Shown: positions 35,613-44,390, numbered from the stretch's first letter. The stretch: DNA of 64,000 bases from JAICUY01 sp963716585 (GCA_963716585.1 CAVQTN010000004.1:744001-808000), one strand, 5' to 3'. Translations and numbers: made by a program. Notes: generated from the letters alone by a model not told the origin.

Positions 35613-36353
35613 GTGACAACCACCGCGGCGTGGCCTGTCTTCGAGGCGGCGCTGATCGAGCGCGAGCCGGTCGCCGATCGAACGATGAGCTTCCGCTGGG
35701 CGAAACCCGCTGACTGGACCTACCGGGCCGGGCAGTTCATCGACATCACCCTGCACGACCCGCCCGAGACGGACGCCGAGGGCGACACGCGCGGCTTCTC
35801 GATCTCGAGCGCGCCGTGCGAAGACGTGATCCAGATCACGACGCGGCTGCGCGACACCGCCTTCAAGCGTGTCCTGCAGAAGGTTCCCCTCGGAACCAGC
35901 ATGAAGCTGGAGGGTCCGTTCGGAGACCTGCGATTTCATCACGCGGCCCGGCCCGCGGTGCTGCTGGCGGGTGGCATCGGTGTCACGCCGTTCCGCAGCA
36001 TGCTGATCGAGCAGATCCGCTGCGGGTCGCTGCCCTACCCGGTGGTGCTCTTCCACGCGAACCACCGACCGGAGGACGCGCCGTTCGCGGACGAGCTCAA
36101 GGCCCTGGCGGATGCCGAGCCGATGTTCTCGTTCGTGCCGACCATGACCGCCATGCAGCCCTCACAACAGGCGTGGGACGGGGAGCAGGGTCATCTCGAT
36201 GCCCAGATGCTGCGCCGGCACCTCGACGGGGTCGATCAACCGATCTACTACATCGCAGGCCCCGGGGGGATGGTGCAGGCGTTGAGCGCCATGCTCGTCT
36301 CTGCCGACGTCGACGAGGACGACATCCGAACGGAGGTGTTCACCGGCTACTAG
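35613..36353 (+). CDS. FAD-binding ferredoxin-NADP reductase-like oxidoreductase
   Basis: A 246-residue single-module flavoprotein. The FAD domain has WTYRAGQFIDITLHDPPE and RGFSISSAPCED (RxxS). The NAD(P) domain has VLLAGGIGVTPFRSMLIE, VVLFHANHRPEDAPF and YYIAGPGGMVQALSAML. There is no attached ferredoxin or globin domain. It probably delivers NAD(P)H electrons to a partner such as the neighbouring membrane protein or the hemerythrin. It has a GTG start, 18 bases after the upstream stop, with a weak AGGAACGGGA box. Confidence 0.9.
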   Translation: MTTTAAWPVFEAALIEREPVADRTMSFRWAKPADWTYRAGQFIDITLHDPPETDAEGDTRGFSISSAPCEDVIQITTRLRDTAFKRVLQKVPLGTSMKLEGPFGDLRFHHAARPAVLLAGGIGVTPFRSMLIEQIRCGSLPYPVVLFHANHRPEDAPFADELKALADAEPMFSFVPTMTAMQPSQQAWDGEQGHLDAQMLRRHLDGVDQPIYYIAGPGGMVQALSAMLVSADVDEDDIRTEVFTGY

Positions 36354-36419
36354 GACGTGCTCACGACGGAGTTCATCACGCGATTGGCCGCCGGGGCGGC
36401 GGCAGGCAGGAGACACACC

Positions 36420-36971
36420 ATGGCGATTGATTTCATGACCAAGACCACGCATCCCGAGACTTCGGTGGCAGACACGGTGACCGACGGGCCCTCAGCGCAA
36501 CGACTGAACTACAGCCACACGCTGCCCGAGGCGACCCGCGCCATGCAGGGGTTGGAGGACGTCGTCAAGGCGAGCACGCTCGAGCCGAAGCTGCGCGAAC
36601 TGGTCAAGCTGCGCTCGTCGCTGATCAATGGCTGTGCCTACTGCGTGGACATGCACACCAAGGACGCGGTCGCCATCGGCGAGACCGAACAGCGCCTGCA
36701 TTTCGTATCGGTCTGGCAGGAGGCCCCGGTCTTCAGTGCGCGTGAACGAGCCGCCCTGGCCTGGACCGATGCGCTGACGCGCATCGCCGACACCGGCGCG
36801 CCCGATGACGCCTACGCTGCAGTCTCCCGCGAATTCAGCCCCGTCGAGCAGGTGGCGCTTACACTGGCAATCGTGGCCATCAACGGCTGGAACCGGCTGG
36901 CCATCGGCTTCCGCACCCCGGCTGGCTCCTACGTCACACACCGCCACCAGCGGCCTGACAACGCCGGCTGA
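36420..36971 (+). CDS. AhpD-like carboxymuconolactone decarboxylase family protein
   Basis: A 183-residue protein of the AhpD/CMD family. The redox motif is SSLINGCAYCVDMHTKDAV, with CxxC plus a nearby His, the usual peroxidase/disulfide-reductase active site. The rest (FSARERAALAWTDALTRIADTGAPDDAYAAVSREFS, then LAIVAINGWNRLAIGF) is the standard helical scaffold. It is likely a thiol-dependent peroxidase under oxidative or nitrosative stress. The ATG is preceded by AGGAG. It follows the flavin reductase by 66 bases, possibly in the same transcript. Confidence 0.92.
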   Translation: MAIDFMTKTTHPETSVADTVTDGPSAQRLNYSHTLPEATRAMQGLEDVVKASTLEPKLRELVKLRSSLINGCAYCVDMHTKDAVAIGETEQRLHFVSVWQEAPVFSARERAALAWTDALTRIADTGAPDDAYAAVSREFSPVEQVALTLAIVAINGWNRLAIGFRTPAGSYVTHRHQRPDNAG

Positions 36972-37061
36972 CGTCTCCGACGCTCGTCGAAGCCGAGCGG
37001 CGAGGCCAGGTCCCAGCTCGCCGCTCCGGTACGGCAACCGAACGCCACAACGAGGGATGAT

Positions 37062-37466
37062 ATGACGGATCCGGAAGATCGCGTGCGACCAGCGCCCCGG
37101 GAACGGTTCGCCGGCGGCGAGCACCTGTTCGACCTCGTGGCCGAAACCGAGAAGTTGCGGGCGGAGCCCGGCGGCTCCCGCAACGGCCATCGACAGATCA
37201 CCCTGTTTCGTGGTGGTGGGGTATCCGTGGTGTTGTTCGATTTCGAGGCGGACGGCTGGTTGAAAGACCACGCCGCTGATGGCTACGTGAGCGTGATCGT
37301 CCTCGACGGCAAGCTGCAGATGAGCACAGCCGCGGGTGAGTACGCCATGCCGTCAGGCTCGCTGCTGGTATTGAGCCCGGGCGTTCGACACGACGTTCGT
37401 GCGCTGGCTCCCAGCCGGATGCTGCTCAGCGTACGCCTCGATCCCGCCGAGGACGACAGGCTTTGA
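37062..37466 (+). CDS. Cupin-domain protein
   Basis: A 134-residue single-domain cupin. The barrel is visible in LFRGGGVSVVLFDFEADGWLKDHAADGYVSVIVLDGKLQMS and AMPSGSLLVLSPGVRHDVRALAPSRMLLSVRL. Metal ligands are partly changed (KDHAADG rather than HxHxxxxE; the later RHDV His is present), so metal binding is uncertain. Possible roles are sensing or protein regulation. It lies between the AhpD-like gene and a small membrane protein. Confidence 0.85.
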   Translation: MTDPEDRVRPAPRERFAGGEHLFDLVAETEKLRAEPGGSRNGHRQITLFRGGGVSVVLFDFEADGWLKDHAADGYVSVIVLDGKLQMSTAAGEYAMPSGSLLVLSPGVRHDVRALAPSRMLLSVRLDPAEDDRL

Positions 37467-37480
37467 GACAGCGATAGCGC

Positions 37481-38083
37481 ATGACACCACCGAGGCTGCA
37501 TGACGTGGCAGTCGCCGTCGAGCGGCGGGACATCGACACCGTCGTGGTGCATGGGTCACTCGCCGGTCTCGCCGCGGGGTTGGCGCTTGGCGCGACGGCG
37601 GTCATCGGCAGTCTGGCGCTCAACGGATCGGCCTCGACGCCCTTCCGCTTCGCATCGGCCTTCGTCGTGGGACCTGGCGCATTCGGGTCTGACTTTCCGC
37701 TGGCTGCCGCGGTCCTGCTGGGGACGGTCATCCACTTCACGCTGTCTGCCCTCTTCGGCGTGCTGTTCGTGGGTCTGCTTTCGCTGACCTACCAGCTCTC
37801 CGCGCGCCCGTTGCTGCTGATCATCTACGGCTCCCTGTTTGCCTTCGGCATCTGGGAGGTCGACTTCCTGGCGGCGGTCCCGACCTTCTTTCCCTTCCTT
37901 GCCGGAAGGCTTGACGTTGCCACGCAGCTGTGGACCGGGATCCTCGCCTATGTCCTGATCTACGGCCCGGCGCTTGGCCTGTACGTGGTCGTCTTTCGCC
38001 CGGGCGTCGTCGGCGACTGGCATGCGGTCGGTCCTCCGGCCGGCACATTCACGCCGCCGCCAGCCGATGGAGGAGACGACTAG
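37481..38083 (+). CDS. Hypothetical membrane protein, 200 residues
   Basis: Four to five hydrophobic helices (VHGSLAGLAAGLALGATAVIG; FPLAAAVLLGTVIHFTLSALFGVLFVGLL; PLLLIIYGSLFAFGIWEVDFL; LWTGILAYVLIYGPALGLYVVVF), then a Pro/Gly-rich tail. Its stop is immediately followed by the ATG of the molybdenum oxidoreductase gene, so the two are probably one unit. It may be a membrane subunit or chaperone for that enzyme. I do not recognise a named family. Confidence 0.75.
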   Translation: MTPPRLHDVAVAVERRDIDTVVVHGSLAGLAAGLALGATAVIGSLALNGSASTPFRFASAFVVGPGAFGSDFPLAAAVLLGTVIHFTLSALFGVLFVGLLSLTYQLSARPLLLIIYGSLFAFGIWEVDFLAAVPTFFPFLAGRLDVATQLWTGILAYVLIYGPALGLYVVVFRPGVVGDWHAVGPPAGTFTPPPADGGDD

Positions 38084-39577
38084 ATGGATCCGGGCGTTCT
38101 CGGCTTTCCGCTGTGGGTGCGGCTGACGCACTTCTTCGACATCCTCTTCCTGTCACTGCTCATCCGGTCCGGCATCGAGATCCTGGGCGCGCATCCGATG
38201 CTGTACTGGAACGACGACTGCCGGCCGGGATCGGAGTGGGTGCGCTTCACCCGCAAGCGCATGCCATCGGACGAACTGTGGACCGCCGAGGATGAGAAGC
38301 AGCCGTACAGCCCGGTGGTGGCGCTGCCCGGCCACGACAACCTGGGGCTGGGTCGCTACTGGCATTTCGCGGCGCTCGCCGGCTGGGTCATCACCGGGGT
38401 GTTCTACGTCATCCTGCTGTTCGCCAGTCCGCAGTGGCGCCGGCTGGTGCCCACCTCTTTGGATATCTTTCCCCAGGCCGCACAGGCGGCCTTCGGCTAC
38501 CTGCAGCTCCAGCCGCCGCCGGCGGGCAACCCGTACAACGCCCTACAGCAGCTGACCTATTTCGGCCTCATCTTCGGGCTGGCGCCGCTGCAAATCGCAA
38601 CGGGGCTGTGCATGTCGCCGGCGGTCGCCGGTCGCTTCCCGTGGTTCCCCCGTCTGTTCGGTGGCCGGCAGGCCGCACGCAGCATCCACTTCCTGGGAAT
38701 GGTCGCCTTCGTGGCCTTCGTGGTTCACCACACCGCGCTCGTCTTCGCGCACGGCATCCTGCTCGGCCTGGGCGAGATGGTGCTGGGCCTGACCCGGCAG
38801 CCGACATCCGCGGAAGCGGCGCTGGCGGTGGCCATCTCGATCCTGGCGCTGGGGTTCGTGGCCGCCGTACATGTCTGGGCGACACACGGTTCGCTCGTCA
38901 ACCCGCGTCGCATGCAGAACCTGCTGCAGCGCCTCGTCGACCCGCTCCAGCGCCTGACCTTGCAACCGCTCGTCTCGCGGCAGGCCTACCCGCCGGCGAT
39001 GATCACGCAGGCGCCGCGGCCGAACGGCCGGGCGCCCCACGATCAGGAGTGGCAACGGCTCGCCGCTCGGGACTTCGGCGAGTTCGCGTTCGAGGTCTCA
39101 GGCCTCGTGGAAGTGCCGTTCAGCCTGACCCTCGATGAGCTGCGCGCCCTCGCACCAACCAGCCAGGTGACCAGGCACGTCTGCATCCAGGGTTGGACCC
39201 AGGTGGTGAATTGGGGCGGTGTACCGCTCAGCGCGCTGCTCGAGCGAGCCCGGCCGCTGCGCGAGGCGCGCTACATGCTCTTCCGCACCTTCGACGACAA
39301 GTGGGAGCACGATGGTGAGCACGACTACTTCTACGGCACCATCGACCTTGACCTCGCCGCGCATCCGCAGTCGATCCTGGCGTACGACATGAATGGGGAG
39401 CGACTGCCGGCCGCGTTCGGCGCCCCACTCCGGCTGCGGCTCGAGAATCAGCTCGGTTACAAGATGGTCAAGTGGATCCGCTCGGTCGAGCTCATCGCCG
39501 ACTATCGGACCATCGGCCAAGGGAAGGGTGGCTGGCGAGAGGACGTGCTCAATTACAGCCAGATCGCGCCGATCTAG
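38084..39577 (+). CDS. Cytochrome b561-type membrane domain fused to a sulfite oxidase-like molybdenum domain
   Basis: A 497-residue fusion. The first 290 residues form a di-heme cytochrome b-like membrane part with paired histidines (LWVRLTHFFDILFL, YWHFAALAGW, RSIHFLGMVAFVAFVVHHTALVFAHG, VAAVHVWATHG). The rest is an oxidoreductase molybdopterin domain of the sulfite oxidase/MsrP group: FEVSGLVEVPFSLTLDEL, VTRHVCIQGWTQVVNWGGVPLSALLE (Mo-coordinating Cys about 367), YFYGTIDLDLAAHPQSILAYDMNGERLP and LRLRLENQLGYKMVKWIRSVELI. There is no signal sequence, and the domains face the same membrane. In other bacteria these are two proteins (MsrPQ-like). The substrate is unknown; electron flow would be between quinone and the Mo centre. 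Confidence 0.9.
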   Translation: MDPGVLGFPLWVRLTHFFDILFLSLLIRSGIEILGAHPMLYWNDDCRPGSEWVRFTRKRMPSDELWTAEDEKQPYSPVVALPGHDNLGLGRYWHFAALAGWVITGVFYVILLFASPQWRRLVPTSLDIFPQAAQAAFGYLQLQPPPAGNPYNALQQLTYFGLIFGLAPLQIATGLCMSPAVAGRFPWFPRLFGGRQAARSIHFLGMVAFVAFVVHHTALVFAHGILLGLGEMVLGLTRQPTSAEAALAVAISILALGFVAAVHVWATHGSLVNPRRMQNLLQRLVDPLQRLTLQPLVSRQAYPPAMITQAPRPNGRAPHDQEWQRLAARDFGEFAFEVSGLVEVPFSLTLDELRALAPTSQVTRHVCIQGWTQVVNWGGVPLSALLERARPLREARYMLFRTFDDKWEHDGEHDYFYGTIDLDLAAHPQSILAYDMNGERLPAAFGAPLRLRLENQLGYKMVKWIRSVELIADYRTIGQGKGGWREDVLNYSQIAPI

Positions 39578-39593
39578 GCATGGAGAGGTGGAA

Positions 39594-39806
39594 GTGACAC
39601 CCAAATTCAAGGTTGGCGATCACGTGGGCTGGAATTCCGAGGCCGGCCGCGTTTCCGGCCACATTGTTCGTGTGGTGACCGCCGAGATCGAGTTCAAGGG
39701 GTACACCGTTCACGCATCGCAGGAGGAACCCCAATACCAGATCGAGAGTGACAGGACCGATCACATCGCGATGCACAAGGGTTCGGCCCTCACCAAGCTG
39801 GACTGA
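39594..39806 (+). CDS. DUF2945 / TUDOR-domain small protein
   Basis: A 70-residue protein: KFKVGDHVGWNSEAGRVSGHIVRVV, then YTVHASQEEPQYQIESDRTDHIAMHKGSALTKL. This is the complete DUF2945 (hypervirulence-associated, TUDOR-like) domain, a small SH3-like barrel. The GTG start follows GAGAGG. These genes are frequent accessory genes near stress functions; the role is not known. Confidence 0.9.
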   Translation: MTPKFKVGDHVGWNSEAGRVSGHIVRVVTAEIEFKGYTVHASQEEPQYQIESDRTDHIAMHKGSALTKLD

Positions 39807-39869
39807 CGGATCGCCGACAGCATGGGTGCGACCCACTCGGGGCGATCGATGGAGCAGAGGAGGAGCCAA

Positions 39870-41010
39870 TTGGGCGAAGTTCATCAGGAAGATTGGGATC
39901 CGCGCGATGCATCGGTCCTGGCAGACCAGCGGGCTGCGTATGACCGCATGCGCGAGCGGTGTCCGGTAGCGCACAGCGAATTCATGAGCTGGTCGCTCTT
40001 CCGTCACGAGGATATCGAGAACGTCCTGGCAGATCCAGCGACGTACAGCAGCGCCTCGCGCCATGTCGCCGTGCCGAATGGGATGGATCCGCCTGAACAC
40101 ACTCGCCACCGTGCCGCACTCGCCCCGCAGTTCGACGACGAGCATATGCAGCGGCTGGAGCCTCGTTGCCGGGAGATCGCCGTTGAGCTCATCGAGCGGA
40201 TGCTCGTGGGTGGCGAGGCGGACGTGGTGGATGCCTTCGCCGAGCCGCTGACGCTTCGTACGCTGTGTGTCTTCCTCGGTTGGCCGGAACAACAGTGGGA
40301 CTTCCTGGGAGGTTGGACGCACGGGAATCAGGAGGCCGCGTTCACGCGGGACCCGTCCGCGGGACGCGCACTTGCCCGGCTGCTCGGCGAGCACGTTCGC
40401 GGGAACCTGGAGTCGCATCGGCGCGGCCCGGGCGGCGCCATCGACGTGACGCATGCACTGTTGACCACCGATGTCGATGGCGAGCGCTACGAGGACGATG
40501 CCATTGTCGAGCATCGTGCGCAACTGGATCGCCGGTGAAGGAACGGTGGCTGGCGGCCTGAGCCTGCTGGTCCTGTACCTCGCCAACGATGCGGACCTCC
40601 AGGATCGGCTGCGCAAGGATCCGACGCTCATTCCGGCGGCCGTCGAGGAGATCCTGCGCGTCGACGATCCGCTGGTCGCCAATCGCCGCACGACCACCAA
40701 GGACGTTGAGATCGGCGGCCGGACCATCTCGGCAGGCGAGAACCTGACGTTGATGTGGATCGCCGCCAATCGCGACCCACGAGCGTTCGATGACCCCGAG
40801 AGGGTCCGGCTTGACCGCGACATGGGCGGCAGCATGGTCTGGGGGCATGGCATCCACATCTGTCTCGGCGCGCCGTTGGCTCGCCTCCAGCTACGCGTTG
40901 CCCTGGAGGAGCTGCTCGGCCGAACGTCGCGGTTCGAGGTCTCGGGCGGCGTGCGGCGCTCCGTGTATCCCAGCGACGGACTTGCCGAGTTCAGCCTCCG
41001 CCTCGGCTGA
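39870..41010 (+). CDS. Cytochrome P450, one frameshift
   Basis: A bacterial class I P450 monooxygenase. The I-helix is WIAGEGTVAGGLSLLVLYLA (AGxxT region), ExxR is VEEILRVDDPLVANR, and the heme loop is WGHGIHICLGAPLARLQLRVAL with the thiolate Cys (W replaces the usual first Phe). One extra base near 40511 separates the first frame (39870-40538) from the second (about 40510-41010). The joined length is about 380 residues, slightly short but normal for soluble P450s. The TTG start has a very strong GAGGAGGAG box; ATGs at 39822 and 39849 are alternatives. No ferredoxin partner lies next to it. The substrate is unknown. Confidence 0.9.
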
Positions 41011-41518
41011 CCGATCGGCGGCCGTTGTCGTCCGCACGATCGGCCACGGCACGCGCACGACCGATGAGCTCGCCGCGCTGCTGCGGTTGGCGGGCGTGAC
41101 GACGTTGATCGACGTGCGCCGCTATCCGCTGGGGCGACGGCAACCGCACCTGTCGCGCGAGGCGCTGGCTGAGGAGCTGCCCAGGTTGGGCATCGGCTAC
41201 GAATGGTGGGGCGAGGCACTTGGCGGCCGGCGTCCCGCGTCGCCCGGCGCCGGCGCCCGCACCGGCTGGCGCAACTCCGCGTTCGCGGGCTATGCCGAGT
41301 ACATGGCGACGAGCGACTTCCGCACGGCCCTGGCGGCGCTCGAGAAGCGAGCACGCGGCGGCGAGGCGCTGGCGATCATGTGCGCGGAGACGGTCTGGTG
41401 GCGGTGCCATCGGCGCCTGATCGCCGACGCGCTGGTGCGTGATGGCCTGCAGGTCGAGCATCTCTTGGATCGTGTCCCCGGGCGACAGCATGTCGCCAGC
41501 GGACTGAAACGAGGGTGA
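40982..41518 (+). CDS. DUF488 family protein
   Basis: About 178 residues. Signatures are RTIGHGTRTTDELAALLRLAGVTTLIDVRRYPLGRRQPHLS, YEWWGEALGGRRP and LAIMCAETVWWRCHRRLIADALV. The terminal CAE...CHR pattern is the conserved Cys/His region of DUF488. The function is unknown; nucleic-acid or thiol chemistry has been suggested. The start is unsure: a TTG overlapping the P450 end by 29 bases is used. The last codons lie in a repeat element whose inverted end begins at 41502, so the C-terminus may have been reshaped by the element. Confidence 0.85.
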   Translation: MPSSASASADRSAAVVVRTIGHGTRTTDELAALLRLAGVTTLIDVRRYPLGRRQPHLSREALAEELPRLGIGYEWWGEALGGRRPASPGAGARTGWRNSAFAGYAEYMATSDFRTALAALEKRARGGEALAIMCAETVWWRCHRRLIADALVRDGLQVEHLLDRVPGRQHVASGLKRG

Positions 41519-41656
41519 GGGCGCGACTGTCGTGCAGTTGAGTTCCCCGCTGACTGAAATCGACCCGTTCAAGGGTGACCGACCGTCAAAGCCGTCGATC
41601 TGAGTCACCTGGTGCATAAACAGCAGCTGAGCCTCGGCCACTCACTCGTTTCAGTC
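41502..41656. repeat. 155-bp element with perfect 12-bp terminal inverted repeats
   Basis: GACTGAAACGAG (41502-41513) and CTCGTTTCAGTC (41645-41656) are perfect inverted ends. Flanks extend the similarity loosely (gGTGAG versus TGAGTG). A third partial copy of the end, GACTGAAATCGA, lies inside around 41552. The element overlaps the last six codons of the DUF488 gene. There is no coding capacity and no clear direct target duplication. It differs in sequence from the elements at 4412 and 11317. Confidence 0.55.
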
Positions 41657-41717
41657 ATCACGCGACTCAGCCATCACGACCGAAGCTTTCCTTGGCCGGG
41701 CGCCGCTGCCAGCCGAT

Positions 41718-42983
41718 CTAACCGCCGGCCAGGAGCGCACGCATGAGCAGGAACAGCGCCGCCAATGCCGCGGCCGCAAAGAGCAGCACCCCCAGCGCGA
41801 TCAGCGGCGGTACCGCCAGGCCGAAGCCGACCCACAAGACCACGAGACCCACGTTCCACGCCACTACCCGCAGCAGGCCGAACCGGGACAGCAGGTCCCG
41901 CTGCCTGGCCTTGACCGCCATGTCACCGGGCCCAACCGCAGGCAGCAGGTGCGTCCAGGCGGCAACCAGGATCTGCAGCGCCCAGCCGCCGACCACCGGC
42001 ACGGCCAGCGCGCCGATGCTCCAGCCCGGGACCGCCACGCCGTCGCGCAGCAGGCCGACGAGGGCCGTGCCCAGGGCGAGCACCAGCCAGGCCATCCCAG
42101 CCAGGCCCGTGCGTGCCGTGAAGGCGTGCCAGGCCAGGTCGTTGGCGAAGGTCCCGCGACGGCTGCGGATCTCGATGCCGTAGCCCAGCAGGCCGATCGC
42201 GCCGAGCAGCGCCACCACGCCGCCCATCACGGCCAGCGGCGACGCATCGAGCGCCGAGCCGAGCGCGACGATCGGCGGGCCGATCGTCAACCCGAGTACG
42301 GCCAGCGCCATGGTCGGGTGGGGCCGAATGCGCGTGCCGAGCATGGTTGGATAGAGATAGATCAGCGTCCCGGCAATCGTCAGCGAGACGAAGCCGAAGA
42401 CGTTCAGCCAGGCGTGTGCCGGCTTGAGGGCCACCCAGTGCGCGGTGATCGGCTCGAGGCCCAGCAGGAACCCGATGGCCAGCGAGGCGCCGACGGTCAG
42501 GTCGGCGAGCGCGACGCCGTAGGTGAGCTGCACGATCGGATGGCGGCGGACCATGCCGGCGCGCATGGGCGCATACGTGTTCCAGGCGGTCACTGCCAAC
42601 CCGCCGAGCACCAGCACCCCGCTCCCCGCAGCCAGCTGATCGCCGGCCAGCGGCCGGCCGAGGGCCACGCCGAGCATGCCCGCCGCCAGCAGCAGCACCC
42701 CCGCCAGGCGCAGCCGCGGCGACATCGGCCGCGTGCCGGCAAGGGTCACGCCGAAGTGCGGCATGAAGGTGCCGATCGCGACGGTCGTGGCTCCGGCAAG
42801 GGACAGGTGCAGTGCCGTCCAGCCGTGCAGCCCGGCGAGCGGCAGGAGGCCGGTCACGATCGACAGCAGCAGAAAGCTCGCCGCCAGTGCGACACCGAGC
42901 TGCAGGACCACGCGTTCGGTCAGGCGTGAGGATGCCGGAGCGACGGGCTGTCGCTCCGGCATCGGCCCGATGGCCAGGCCCAT
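41718..42983 (-). CDS. Polytopic membrane protein behind nirK, NnrS/heme-copper oxidase-like
   Basis: A 421-residue protein with about twelve hydrophobic helices. Conserved-looking histidines are in HLSLAGATTVAIGTFMPHFGVTLAG, HWVALKPAHAWLNVFGFVSLTIAGTLIYLYPTMLG and AWTHLLPAVGPGDMAV. HAWLNVFGF recalls the heme-copper oxidase/NnrS superfamily, but no cytochrome oxidase signature is complete. The ATG sits four bases after the nirK stop, so it belongs to that operon. A role in nitric oxide handling or copper/heme delivery is inferred from position. It could also be a carrier. Confidence 0.7.
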   Translation of the reverse strand: MGLAIGPMPERQPVAPASSRLTERVVLQLGVALAASFLLLSIVTGLLPLAGLHGWTALHLSLAGATTVAIGTFMPHFGVTLAGTRPMSPRLRLAGVLLLAAGMLGVALGRPLAGDQLAAGSGVLVLGGLAVTAWNTYAPMRAGMVRRHPIVQLTYGVALADLTVGASLAIGFLLGLEPITAHWVALKPAHAWLNVFGFVSLTIAGTLIYLYPTMLGTRIRPHPTMALAVLGLTIGPPIVALGSALDASPLAVMGGVVALLGAIGLLGYGIEIRSRRGTFANDLAWHAFTARTGLAGMAWLVLALGTALVGLLRDGVAVPGWSIGALAVPVVGGWALQILVAAWTHLLPAVGPGDMAVKARQRDLLSRFGLLRVVAWNVGLVVLWVGFGLAVPPLIALGVLLFAAAALAALFLLMRALLAGG

Positions 42984-42987
42984 CGGA

Positions 42988-44340
42988 TCAATTGAGCGGA
43001 TCGCCGTCACCCGCCTGGAACAGGCCGAGCGCCCCGTGTCCAACGTAGTTGAAGGCGTGGGTCAGGACGGGATACAGCCCGTCCTCCGCCAGGCGGAACT
43101 CGACGATCGCGCCCTGGGCCGGCGACAGGTCGACGGCCTGCGCGCCCCAGTTGCCCTGGTTGCCGCGCTGCAGATGGACCCCCTCCTTGATGACATCCTC
43201 GAAGATGGTGCCCACGATGTGGAAGCTGCTGTCGATGTTCGGGCCGGCATCCAGGACAAAGACCCGCACGGTCTCGCCGGTCGGCACCTTGATGGGATTG
43301 TCCTTGTACTGGTTGGCGATGCCGTTGAAGACCACGAAGTCCGGCGCTGGTACCGACGCACCGGCCTTGGCCAGGTCACCGGTCTGTCCCTGCGCCCCCA
43401 GGTACCACTCGTTCTGCACCAGGAAGAACTCGTGGTCGACCTTCGGCAAACCCTCCTTCGGCTCGACGATGATCATGCCGTACATGCCGTTCAGCATGTG
43501 GCTGAGGGCTCCCGCCGTGCCGCAGTGGTACATGAACACTCCGGCGTAGTTGGCCTTGAACTCGTAGAGCTTCTCCTCGCCGGGGTTGATGTCGGTCATC
43601 TCGTCGTTCCAGGCGACCATCGACGCATGGAAGTCGACCGAGTGAGGCATGAGGTTCGTCTTCGGGTTCTTGAGATGCACCCGCAGCGTGTCACCGACCT
43701 TGACGCGCAGCACCGGGCCCGGGACGGTCGCCGTCTCGGGTGTCAATCCGAAGGCGTACACCTCCTGGACGAAGCCATCGGCCACGGTCATCGGCTGCTC
43801 GATGACGAACAGGTCGATGTCGTGGTCCGTTCCCTTGAGCGCGGCCGGGGCGGTGGCGTCGCGCGGCGTATACGCCGGCGCGTTGGGATCCTTGGCGACC
43901 GCCCCGGCCGGCGCCGGCTGTGCGCCGGGCGAGGCCGCGCCCGAGGATGTGGCCTGCCCGCTGACCATGATCATGCCCTTCATGCCGGCATCTGCGTGCC
44001 CGGGGATCGAGCAGATGAAATCAATCCCGGCGGCCGGCACGTTCACGTCGACCGTGGCGGTCTTGCCGGGCGCAGCCGCCGCGGACGTGCCGTCCGGGAA
44101 GGTGATGTCGTGCGCGGTCTTGCCGTCATTCACCAGCTTGATGGTGTAGCGACCAGCCTTGGCGACCTCGGGCATGCTGTGGTCGAACTTCAGCTCGGTC
44201 GCGTGGATTTCTATGACGCCGAGCGGTGCCGTCTTGGCCGCCTCGGCGCGCGGCGGCGTACCGGAGACCTGCGCGTAGATGAGCGTCAGCAGCGCCATGC
44301 TGACGAAGGCGGCAATCGAGATGAAGATCCTGGTCATCAT
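42988..44340 (-). CDS. nirK: Copper-containing nitrite reductase with an N-terminal cupredoxin domain
   Basis: A 450-residue enzyme reducing nitrite to nitric oxide outside the cytoplasmic membrane. It starts with a hydrophobic signal or anchor (FISIAAFVSMALLTLIYAQV). Residues 40-125 form an extra cupredoxin with His77, Cys110, His115 and Met120 (CSIPGHADAGM), likely a built-in electron donor. The catalytic part follows: PHSVDFHAS (T1 and T2 His plus catalytic Asp), YHCGTAGALSHMLNGM (T2 His, T1 Cys, His, Met), SSFHIVGTIFEDV (catalytic His) and LTHAFNYVGHGAL. Such three-domain NirK types occur in Chloroflexota and others. It is divergent from the DevS-like kinase and co-transcribed with the membrane protein at 41718. 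Confidence 0.95.
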   Translation of the reverse strand: MMTRIFISIAAFVSMALLTLIYAQVSGTPPRAEAAKTAPLGVIEIHATELKFDHSMPEVAKAGRYTIKLVNDGKTAHDITFPDGTSAAAAPGKTATVDVNVPAAGIDFICSIPGHADAGMKGMIMVSGQATSSGAASPGAQPAPAGAVAKDPNAPAYTPRDATAPAALKGTDHDIDLFVIEQPMTVADGFVQEVYAFGLTPETATVPGPVLRVKVGDTLRVHLKNPKTNLMPHSVDFHASMVAWNDEMTDINPGEEKLYEFKANYAGVFMYHCGTAGALSHMLNGMYGMIIVEPKEGLPKVDHEFFLVQNEWYLGAQGQTGDLAKAGASVPAPDFVVFNGIANQYKDNPIKVPTGETVRVFVLDAGPNIDSSFHIVGTIFEDVIKEGVHLQRGNQGNWGAQAVDLSPAQGAIVEFRLAEDGLYPVLTHAFNYVGHGALGLFQAGDGDPLN

Positions 44341-44390
44341 TTCCTATTGGCGTGCGGACTGTCTCGCGACAGACCCGTTTCGACGATCCC

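Noticed and set aside
39549..41354. 601-codon minus-strand frame across the DUF2945, P450 and DUF488 genes
   Set aside because: It is antisense to three recognisable proteins and reads as a low-complexity Arg/Ser/Pro-rich sequence.
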